DNA of 64,000 nucleotides from Echinarachnius parma (taxonomy: Eukaryota; Echinodermata; Echinoidea; Clypeasteroida; Echinarachniidae). This document shows, one piece after another, positions 37,016-49,000 of the stretch. The notes under the pieces are model-generated. The model saw only the letters and a list, made by a program, of their open reading frames with translations, searched no databases and was not told where the DNA came from. A program made the translations under genes and the position numbers. The first letter of the stretch is position 1, and every line of letters starts with the position of its first letter. The DNA is taken from positions 10,001 through 74,000 of the forward strand of contig JBAMJV010005534.1 in assembly GCA_037951105.1 (NCBI GenBank). The letters are read 5' to 3'.

Positions 37016-40000
37016 TTTTATTTTTATTTTTTTATTTTTTTATTTTTTTTATTTATTTACTATTATTATTATTTTTTTTTTTTGGGGGGGGGGGGGGGGG
37101 TTCTAATTTTAAAAAGATACTTTTTTTTCCAAAATGGCCCTGGACCCGCCCACATCCAAATCTTATTTGGATGTTTGGATTTTGTTTAACTTTGCAAGGC
37201 CCCTTACATGCTTTATAGGTCGTGGATTTTAAAATGGGAGACCTCGTCCGTGTGAGCTCTGACCTAGTGTACGTCGTGAAGTTACAGACAGAAAGCGGGA
37301 TTGGATGGCTTGATGGCATGGAACAGGTAAGAGTCAAGTTGAACCAGCACTCCAAACTGATTTAATGTAATTTGAAAACTCATCTTCATACTAAATCATG
37401 TTATGATTGCGTCTGCATAAAAAGACTAGTTCTATTATTTTCAAGGACGTGCGCCTTCATTTGTCTCCAAAGCTACGTGGAATTAGAAGCAACATATGAT
37501 CAGTTGGCAACATTATTTAAAACTGAGACTTCCTTATTTAAACGGACTTGTAACATTGTCAGCATCCACAACATTTGATTAAAACTGCAGCAGATCTCAC
37601 ATACCTCATTGTACTTGTATTACCAATAGAAGCACAGGACATTTTTCGCTTTTACGTAATTCTCTTTCGTTCTAAAGATATTTGTGATTAAAGAGTTTTG
37701 ATTTTACATTATCCACTGGATAATCAAAAACTGTGTACAAGTCTGTATACCACTTTGCACTACTTTTACTCTTACTCGGTCATGTAATGTTCCTTTTCAT
37801 GGGATTCTCACAAATCGCGTAGTGGACATATCATGTTGCAGAACTACATAGCGTATCAATAATTTTTAAATCATTGCACAAGTCAACAGAGTAACTAGAC
37901 CCTAACCCTTTAAGGAGAAAGCTAGTTTGACACCATGTTCCCTTCATCCGTTCATGTCTCTTTTATTGCCTCGTTCGGACGGTGTATGAAAGAACTTTCT
38001 TCGATATTATTCATACAGCATGTACGGTAACAAATCGTAACTTGTATACATGTATTTTAACAAGACATTTTAGTACAGTAAGTGATCGTTCCTATAAGAA
38101 CAAAACTCGATGAATATGCATTATGTATGTTTGTTTGCTTTGGCAGTGCCTTGGTCTGGAGGGCCGGGTGGTTTCTGTTGATGCCAAGCGGAACTGTCGT
38201 CTGAACATACCGGGAGTAAGAACCAGACTTTCTTGGCATCCCTGCGCACTGACTCTCATCAAGAGGGGCTCCGCTTCGACTGGCAGTTTTCCCATAGACT
38301 CCGGCCAGCAAGGTGACAAAGATGCGGGCAAAGAGGTGGGGGGGGGGGGGGGGGTGGAGGGAATAGAGGGGCAAGGGGAGGATACACAGGGGAGGGAACG
38401 AATTAAAAAAGAGAACTGGCAAAGTGGACAAATGGAAAGCATAAGGATGGCAATGGGGAGGGGGGGGGGGTGATGAGGGGCAAAAGAGGAGGACACATAT
38501 GATGTCACAGAGGGAGGGGGAAGAGTGAAGTGCAAATTGGGGGCAAATAGATCCCATCGTGTATTTGTCGAATAAGATCAAAGTGGGCTGATCATGATTT
38601 CGAGAATGCAGTTCCTTGAATCAGATGGATTGCCACCAGGGATCCAGGGGCAGAGCCCTCACTGGGTATGAGTCGCTTCAAAAGCCCCTTTAAATTTCTT
38701 ATTCTGAAAACAAGCCGATCGGTGCACCTAAAGGTCCAATGTCCATTTTGTTTAAATGCTGACGAACACCACACCCACCCCCACCCCTAGAACACACGAC
38801 TCAATCAGTGGTCTCGGCCACGAGGCCTCGATCGCTCCTTAGACCCCCGTTTTAAAGTAGACTAATGCACACCCTGCTCATTTGACCCTCGTTTTGAAGT
38901 TGGCTGTGCGCCTGCCGCCTCATGAAGCGCACCCCCGCCAAATAACCCCTACCCCCGGGAGCCAGGACCGTTAGAGCCTTTGTCGTAGGTACATGGGGCA
39001 GAACCCCAAGAAGCTTGTGAATGTTTATCAGAAGACCACTCGTGACGCGTGAAATAAAATAATCTGTCATCGTTCAATTTCCCAACACATGGCCATGTCT
39101 CATTGATAAGCATTATGGATAGGGTCCATTGTCCATGGGCGCGTGTTGCAGCTATAGGATAACTGAACACTTGGGAATATTATTCACCAATCTGCTCACC
39201 ATGCGTACAGCTTTGGACGCTTTCGCCTATAGGGAATACATTAAGTTCTTTTCAACCTAATTACATAATTATAAATAACTAGGTCTAACTTACTCTCCTT
39301 GACCTGTATGAGGTCTGATAGTTGCGGTCTGCCGAATGGGAGGCCAAACTCAACGTATCTCTGGTGGCTCAATCTCCGAAAATATAATGCTTAAAATATT
39401 TGGGAGTGCTGCATTCTACGCCCCCCTCTAACATATATTTATTATGAATAACGGACTATACAGGTGATGCGGAGTCGAAGATGAAGGCGTTGATGTCGTT
39501 GCTGAACCTAGGAGCTGGATCATCATATTCAATGAATGCCGATGTGGGCGAAGGCAATATGCTGGTTGAAGCTGCTAAGATATGCGATATGGAACAAGTT
39601 GAAAAAATGCTCTCAAAATCACCAGACAAGGTACCTCAGCTAAACAGTACGAGTTTTAAAGGCCTTACAATAATCTATTATATGTGATTTGTATTACATT
39701 GTGAACTAAATAAATATTCGATTTAGATAAAGATTTTGATCACGAAACGGCACGAAAGTCTCAATGGATCTTGTGGTGTCTTGGTGGGGTCAGGTGCCAC
39801 TTTAATGGCGGCACTTCGTAGTGCTTCTTAATCGTTCGGGATGAACCATGATTTGTCTTGACAATTTGTGAAATGTTTCAAAAATGTTTTGACGTTTTGA
39901 CATGTATTCATTGTTACTTCTTGACGATTTCTTGGTCCGTCATAAAATATATCTCAGCGGTATCGTGATGGGTTTCTACTGATAATGCTTATTGCTGGAG

Positions 40001-43000
40001 AAACGTAAATATACACTTTGGTTTAAACCGGCATGCGTGGTCACTAACCATCAAAGTGGGCCAATAACCCGTAAAATTGCCACCAGAAAACCACCGAGAG
40101 GTCAACAAATTCACTGCCAATCAATCCTAACAAACATATTAAACAATAAATGTAAAACTATAGATATTCCATCTCCAATAATGGTTAATATGCCATATCC
40201 GAGTAAGTTGAACCATCTAAATTCTAGACATCACTATCTGATTTGTGGACAATTTATTTCATTTCAATCAAATCCATTTAACTCTTGATTCGGGTAATCT
40301 AATTTCCCGGTGGGGTAAGTGGTGAAGACCCAGCCACGTTACTTGGTCAAACATGATATTCGGGCGAAAGCCGTCAGACAACCCTTGTCCTTTGTCCCTT
40401 GTCCCTACTCGTGGAAAGAACAATATAGTTGTAAATAATTAAGTCAGCAGCTCAGAGACGATTTTTTTTTTCTTTTTTGTATAAAGCCTCAAATAAATCT
40501 GATCCTTAGTAAACGAATCAAGTCGATACCACTGTTTATTCTTGCACATATTTGACAGGTGAACACTAAGGACGCGGAATGTAGAAGCGCTCTGCACATG
40601 GCAGCAGGGCATGGTCACCTTAAGATGGTTCAAGCACTTCTTACATCAGGAGCAACTATCGAAATTAAGGATGCTTTAGGGTTCACGCCAGTGCACTATG
40701 CTGTGAAAGGGTAATTTAACATTAACGATTACGATATATTAATGCTGTCATTGTGACTTCAATGTACAATCTCCCTTGGGTTGTGTGCATTCATCGTGCG
40801 CTGACGCGAAAACTATGAAAAAAATACTTCTGGCAAGAAAAATAACACTTCCTATCGATAGCGTGGCTATAATTTCTTGATTGGCATTTGATCTATCGGA
40901 TCATGTAATAAAGCCCTTTTTCATATATAATGTTGCCAAGGGTGTTTAATTCAAGGACAAAAGTGTTGTTGCCATTTGTTAAATAATCCATTTCTAATTG
41001 ATATCAATCAATTATCCGAATTCATGCAGACTCCCCTTATTGTTTGTAGATCACTAAATATTGCTCAGAATATGCTTATTTTGTGCATGAATATTCTTTA
41101 TTACTTAATTAATTTCAATTTCAATTTATTTTTTATTTACAACAGTATGAAAAACATCAAAATTACAAAATATTCAAGTGCAAAAGTAATATTTAAAATT
41201 AGATATCTCATTGTTATATATATACGGCTGAGTAATATCAATAATACATAATATACTGATTAATCAAAGCTTGAAGAATGGACAACTCGTTGTAAAAGTG
41301 CAAGCTGTTTAAATTCAAAAAATACAATTTCGACTCCATATTATATAATTAAAATTAACACAAATAAACAGAAAGGAGAAGCAGGTGCAATCCTCCTCCC
41401 CAACCGTGGACAATGACATGATCGCTGGATTATTTCTAGTGTAGTCTAGTATAGGTGTCAACTATAGTTTAAAGAGGCATTTTGATTAAAACTAACTCAT
41501 AACTCGATCACAGACTCACTCACTCTTATTTTGACTGTGCACACATGGCGGCCGTGCCAGTCACAGTCAGTCAATCGCAACCAAATTGTCGCGAAATCGC
41601 ATAAAACTATTGGTAAAAAGTGTATTTCTATGTCTTGAATAATACATATCATGTCGCGTATCGTCTTGTTTACAAAACTGCCATACATTTTTGATATGGA
41701 ATTGAAAATTTGCAAAATGAAGCATTTTCCGTCCTTTATACGCCCATTTACGCAAAATTTGTTGGCGGTAAAAATAACAAAGAACACAGTCATGTAAAAG
41801 ACATTTTGTCGTCACATCCGTGCTGAAAGTGTGCAACAAAAAGTAATAAGGGAACGGTTGTTTGTCAAGGTTGTGCACGCTGGATACGATGGAAGAATGG
41901 TCACGTGACATAATTTAACCAATTACATTACTGGATCTACCAGAGTGGTTTAATAATTCCATAAAATGGCTCACAAGTACCTTCTTGTTCAAGTGATGGT
42001 AGAGCTTTTAGTTTAGTATAGCAGCTGATATTTGGCTTTACTGGTGTATGAGTTGGTATGGTATTCAACATGTGACGTTGTTGTAAGCTGGATTTCAGCT
42101 TGGGGGACGGTTCGACTCAAAACTCACCAGTCTGGTGAATGCGTAACGATTGACTGATGATGTCACAACGAGAATCTCACTCTGGAGAGTTGTTTAAAGA
42201 TATATGAAAATGAACAGATATCTGATGGGTACCCTTTATACATAACTCAACATGCATTTGCACCAAACCAAACCACTACCATGACAACGGACGTACCGAA
42301 CATTGACCAAACAAATATTTTCTATGCAGGGATGAGCCAGCTATGATTAAGTTCTTGATCAGCCAAGGAGCGGATATTAACATGGGTAGTGTGGAAGGTA
42401 TAACACCTCTGCTCTTAGCGACGGTTAGGGACTATGTGGACTGTATTCGAGTTCTCATCAATCTTGGCTGCAATGTCAACCTCCAGGTACGTATATATCT
42501 GTATAGTACCTGAATAAATTAACCCATGTTTTTTTGTTTGTATACCCTACACCAGTTCCGGTATTCAATAAACATATTTAAGCAAGACATCTAAACAATG
42601 TTGCTTGGACTTAAACAAAAGGTAATATCAGGCATCGGGTACGCCTTGGCATGACAGTACTTTCGCAGACCAGCTCGACACGTATAGCTTTACCATCGCC
42701 CTTCCAGCCGATGGTAATTTAATCACTTCTTCTTCTTTCGTATCCTACATCTACACTACTCTACACTACACTACTACTAGTCTAGAATATTAAATATTTG
42801 GCCATGACTTTGCACATCGCAGGGCTGTCTCATTCGTAACCACCATATCTTCTTGACTACACTGTTCCTCAAGGTTAGGACATTGAAGGAGGTGTTGCAT
42901 GGTTTGTGATGTGCCACAGTCGCAGTTAATGTTGTCATCATCTGTGTATCCCCACTTTTTCATGTTGACTTTGCATCGACCCATCCCTGTGCGAAGTCGG

Positions 43001-46000
43001 TTGAGGGACTTCCTTTCTTCCAGTCTTGATTGTGCCCTGGGGGTAACTGCTCCTTAGTAGGGAGAGGTAGCTTGTCATGGTGGCGGTTACTGCTGCGCCT
43101 CTCCTCCCAAAGCCTACCTCTGGCCGCCTGTGGGGATTCGGGCAGCGGTTGGACAGAGTGTAGGAAGCTTTTCCACGACTTGAGCCGTTTCTGGGATGGT
43201 TGGATGTCATAACATGGATGGCGTCTATCCTGACTTTGTCTGAGACGCTCCACGCTACTGGCTACTGACCGGCGTATATCAGGTGGAGCAATGCCGGACA
43301 GGACATATAGGCTGCTTACATTTGTCGGCTTTAGACAACCAGAGATTGCTCTGCAGCTATCGTTGAGAATTGGGTCGAGTTTCTTCAAGTGCGAGGATCT
43401 TTCCCAGACTGGGCACGCATACTCCGCAGCAGAAAACAAAGTGCAAGAGCTGCTGCCCGTAGTGTAGATGCACTGGCACCCCAAGAGGAGTTTGTCAGTT
43501 TCCGGAGGAGGTTGTTCCTGGTCCTCACTTTCCCCCTCACCTTTCCGATATGCTGCTTGAATGAAAGTGTTCGATCCAGGGTAACGCCAAGGTACACTGG
43601 ATGATCGCAGTGGTCAAGGGGGTACCATTCCATGTGAGTGATAGTTTATTCCCAGCCTCGCGGTTGCGTAGATGGAATAAGCATACCTGGGTTTTGGTAG
43701 GGTTTGCTTTCAGCTGGTTGTCTCTGTAGTACTGTCAGGTTGTCTAGGGCTGAAGTTAGGGTGCTCTCTATCTAATTGATATCGCTGTTCTGGGTGGCAA
43801 TGCCGAGATCGTCAGCATAGATGAAGCTCCTTGTGCCTGGAGAGACAGGTTGGTCATTCGTGTAGATGTTGAACAGGTCTGGAGCGAGAACACTGCCCTG
43901 TGTGAGTCCATTATTCTGTATCCTCCACCTGCAGGTGGAGGATACAGAAGAATGGACTCCCACAGGGCAGTGTTCATGCTGCGCTTTCTGTCCAGCTCCA
44001 CAAAGAAACGTCTGTTTCCTAGTACCAGTTGGATGAATTTGGTCGCGATTGGTCGCGATCGGTTCGGAATCAGCTAAAATATCACGATTGCACTGATCAG
44101 AATCGGTTCAGAATCAGCTAAAATATCCTTCATTTTATCCGATCAGAATAAATGTTAGGGACCAACTTGTATTCAAGTTGTTCAAAAATCCTAAACATAT
44201 TTTTTAAATACGGCAGAAAGGATATCATATTATTGGAAATGATGACCCCTTTTTTGAATATCATTTTAACATTAATGAAAACAAAAAACAGTTGAAACTC
44301 GAAGAGGCAGAATGGCGCCTTCTTGTTTTAATGGCTGTCTTTGTAATCAAAGCCGTTTATATTTTTTAATACCATTTAAGATTCAGCGAATTATAAATGT
44401 TAGTTTTAAATGATAACTTAATATAAATAAATATATATATATACTCCGCACAAAAAGAAACAGAACACTTGTTTAAGTTGCAATATGTATTATTTATGTA
44501 CGACGAAGTGTACATTATCATATATCAAATTAAATGAAATGTTGTCGTCTACAGGCAGAATATAAATTAAAGGTGTAATCGGCATTGACTGCCATGATCA
44601 ATTAACATGATATACTTCATGGAGCAACACAACCTTATTTCCACCAACACAAGTTTTCAGCACCGCAAGAACAGACTTTAGACCCATCGCCGTACAACTG
44701 GCCATCTTGTCCAACTAGACTACATACTAGTGAGGAAGAAATGGATAAACTCTGTCAATAATTCCAGATCTAACATCTTCTTTGAATGTATTCAGTCAGA
44801 TCATCGGATAGTCTCGTGTAGATGTCACATTAGGTGGAAAACCAAGCCACCACCTACACATCTAATGCAGAGCATAGATTGGGGAACAGTTGCGAGAGAT
44901 CCCAACCTCTCTGATCAATTTACTGTAAATGATCATAATAGATGATGTTCTCTTCGTGATGAACTAGAAGATAAAAAACAATACAGCAGTATATAACACT
45001 TTAATTACCGCCAAGAGAGATACGGCCCTTGAAATGGTCCTTAAAAAGAAGAAAAAGATTATAGTTGAATCAGCCACAGATGAGATAGCATCAAAGAAAC
45101 ACAATACCAGAGCACCAAGATATGCTCAAAGAAACCTAAACCTTGCTTAATTTGCATATGACCAAGCCTACACTGAGGTTCTGGAAGCATAAGTTAAAGC
45201 CAAGACCGAGTATCAAAACCTTCATGACGAACATAAGCACGCAGCGGCCTGGCGTGAAATAATAGGGCGATACCACAGAGGAGCGTCTGGACTGCTGGTA
45301 CAAACACTTTAGTAACCTTCTAGGTAAACCTGAACAGATCTCCAATGATCACGATCCTTTCTCTCATCACAAGATTGTTGACAACCTTCGTATAATGACA
45401 GGTCTGACAGGTGTCTAAGACACCGGGTCCCAGCGGTTGTTTGGAAAAGCCCACTTTTACATCAAGAATTGCTGAGTTTCTGTAATGAAACATAATGTAA
45501 GCAACATCCCACTAACAGCCATTATCCAACTGTGTCATTATTCCCCTTCCCAAGAAAGGTGACCTCTCCCTTCCATCAAGTTGCAGAGGCATAACATTGT
45601 CACCAATTGCCTTTAAGCAATACAATGCAATGCTTCTCAGTAGAATCACTCTCCATGTTGATCCTATGTTCCTGACCCAAAGAAAGACTTCATATCACGC
45701 AAAGGTCAAGCATGCAGTGCATGCAATACATTTCACCTTATCTGGCAATCTAACATTTTAAGTTCTACAAAGGTTTCATTTTTTAAGGGCCTGTGTTTAG
45801 AGCATCCTACTGTATGGATCGTAGACATGGATCATGCAGAAGGCACTACAGGACCGGCTTGATAGGACATATACTAGGTTAATCATGAGGTTACAAAATA
45901 TTAGTTGGAGGAAACACAGAACTAAACCAGAGATCTATGGAAACATACTACCCTTTCTCTACCACCGTTGCTCATCGCCGAACAAGATTCGCTGGTCACT

Positions 46001-49000
46001 GTGCCAAAAACCAAGAAATCTCGGATGTGATCTGCAGGGAAGGAGACCTATGAACTATACCCCTCACAACAAGTTCCGCAATTCAAGTTTGAGCGTTCAT
46101 ATGTATCGTAATACTTTATAACTGTTCATGAATTTGGTATCATTGGAAAGCTTATATTCCCCCTTACACTTGTTATGAATATGTTTTCATGGCATGCGCA
46201 TGGTACCCGAATATGGGGCAAAGTAAAATGTTGCATAATGCAATGACATTTTCAACAGTGTACAATAAAGTGTTCTGAATTATGTTTAGTCGGTCATGCG
46301 TGAATGTCAATGACGTATTATCATCTTCTTTGGAGGTTATAATAACGTTTGTGTATGTTGTTAGGAAGATGTATTGTGTTTTATTGACTGATTTGGAAAT
46401 TAGGATTATGTTTGTTTTGTACAAACATTATTGCAACAAGTGTAGCAATTCAAGTTTGAGCGTTCATATCTCTGCTATAACTGTATTATTGTTCATAAAT
46501 TTTATATCATCGGAAATCTTAGTTTTAGCCCTTTACATTGGTATGACATTTGGTATTGAAATATCATGGAATGTGCATTACATACGAATATTGGGCAAAG
46601 TCAAACGTGAAATGTTGCAAAATGCATTGATATTGTCATTATGATTTATCATGTCATTGGGAGAATAAGTGATATTTTGAATAATGTTAAGGCGATCATG
46701 CATGATGTCAATGCCGCATTTCACCTGGAGGATGGAATGATTTTGAATATTGTCATGAATACAATAATGAATTATTCTGTTGTTTGGATAATAAAAAGTG
46801 ACGTTTGTACTGTAGTGGTGGAGGATTTTGTGTAAACTTTGAAAACTTACAAACTTGCAATACTATGTGTTAAAGTCAAACATGATAATAATTGCTCACG
46901 CACAAACGTTATTGCATCATAGAGACACGTTTCATCCTCGCAGGAAAATGATAATTCATGCATGACCCACTCAACATCATGCCGAACACTTTATTTTCCT
47001 AACAAAAGCAGGGTACACTGTTGACAATATCAATGCATTTAGCAACATTTCACTTTCGACCTTGCCTGATATTCGGTTGTCATGCACATTCCATGATATC
47101 AATGTAAAGGGAGGAATACAAGCATTCCAATGATACCCAATTCATGAACAGTAATGAAGTAATAGTAGAGATACGAACGCTCAAACTTGAATTGCGGAAC
47201 TATTTGTGAGGGGTCTAAAATATGGATTGCATCACAAGGGACTTGCAAACACTAATGAATTTTTACAAATTCATGGCGTTGCTTAGTAGTAGTATATAGT
47301 TCATTTTTAAAGTTCAGTGCAAATTTGCAAGGTGCATCTTTACATCTTCACCTAAACTTTTAAACATTAAAACATTTATTTTTCTGTCAGTCTATATAAC
47401 AACATTACAAGCTTTTGCTTTTACAGGACTCTCGTACGAATACAGCCTTCCATGCTGGTATCATGCGAGACAATCAAGAGGTCGTCGAACTTTTCTTGGA
47501 GGCTCCTGACCTTGACCTGTCCTTGACGAATGGGAAAGGTGCTCCACTCGAGTACTCTATTGTTGCGGGCAGACCATGGTAAGGAATATTGGTTTCGTGT
47601 AATAACAGTCATATCAAACACTACATTCCAAATTTTGAATTCCATAAGTTGAATTACAATTATAATTTTAGACCGACCTGATTATTCTTTCACGAGGAAT
47701 CCAAATATTACAAGAGTTCCACTTTGAAATACATTTTAACGAACAACTAACCGTTCATTGTTATAAGGAAGGCCCCGGAAACAAAACAAAAAACATACAA
47801 TACAGTTTCCCGAACGCTGCCCGCATAGAACAACAGGTGCGTCAGATAACATGGTAAGAATATAATTAATCTTTAAAAACACAACAAATATATCATTTTA
47901 AAATTATATTGACCGACCTCTTTGGCGTCCCATCAAATATTTACTTTGTAAAACTATTTGATTACTTTGAGAGTTTTTCCTGAACTCAAGAAGTTCAATT
48001 TATAGCTGGAGTGGGGTATGTAATGAGTACTGCATAACAAATTGACCAACTTCTTGCAGAATTTGATTAATGTAGAATGTAGGTTTGGTGTCCCCTTTAC
48101 GTCGTTTACACGTCAAACATTGTTTATCGGGAATAAAAGCAAGACAATTATGATCGATGAATCATTTGAGATTCTAGGTTCTAGGTGAGAAAGTGACCAG
48201 GTAACATAAAGTAAAAAGAAAAATGGCAGAACAAATGTGTGATAGGGACCTATGGTAACAGCATGAGAATCCTTTTTTTTAACTTCACCCTGTAATAATT
48301 TTTGTTTAACAACCACTGATTAAACAAATCTCCTCTAAGGTATCCCATATACATCGAATAACTAAGTTCAGTGCGTTCGCTTTACTTTGCTCATCGAACT
48401 CTTGGAGTATAGTATTGATCTCACGGCTACCGCATGCCACGCGTCACGCAGTGGCTGTGTAGGCCTCTGGCTATCATGTTATAACCAGTAGACGAATCGC
48501 ACAATAAGCCCTTATATCTTACTATAAATATCACGGCTACCACAGGGTGCATACTGACATCTATTAGACCAAAGCAATGCCACTACCAGCATGACCAGTA
48601 CCTCAAACTATACATTATCTTACCTATGTTCGAGTCTCCTTGGCTACAATCCACATTATCCCGTTATTTGTCCTGTCTCACATAAAAGTTTAGTTATTCA
48701 TAAACTATTTAATATTATTCCAGGGCAGGGGAGATGATACTTAAGGCGCACCCGAATGCCATCAAGATACCATGTCTAAGAGAAGACACATTCACGGTGA
48801 TGCACCTCTCAGCTTACCACAACTATGTCGACCTGCTCAGGATCATGCTGTCCATTGAGGTATCCCATGTTTTAGAACATGCAAACAAATTTGCTATTTA
48901 ACAATGAGTGTTTTCATGTATGGTGTTAGCATTTGAGACACACTAACACAAATATCAACAGCACCGAACTGGTATTCACACAATGTCAGAACATATTTCC

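Noticed and set aside
36782..37218. Three overlapping + strand ORFs of about 93-135 residues rich in FIYL
   Set aside because: Pure translation of the ATTT microsatellite in all frames.
38313..38335. Alternative exon 5 donor at 38335
   Set aside because: Joining to exon 6 from there gives a stop within seven codons; the donor at 38312 keeps the frame.
38057..38581. - strand ORFs of 147-174 residues, Pro/Ser-rich
   Set aside because: Shadow of exon 5 and of the adjacent poly-G tracts.
42938..43633. + strand ORFs over the LINE at 42790-44036
   Set aside because: The - strand reading has clear RT and C-terminal LINE motifs; the + strand readings are its shadows.
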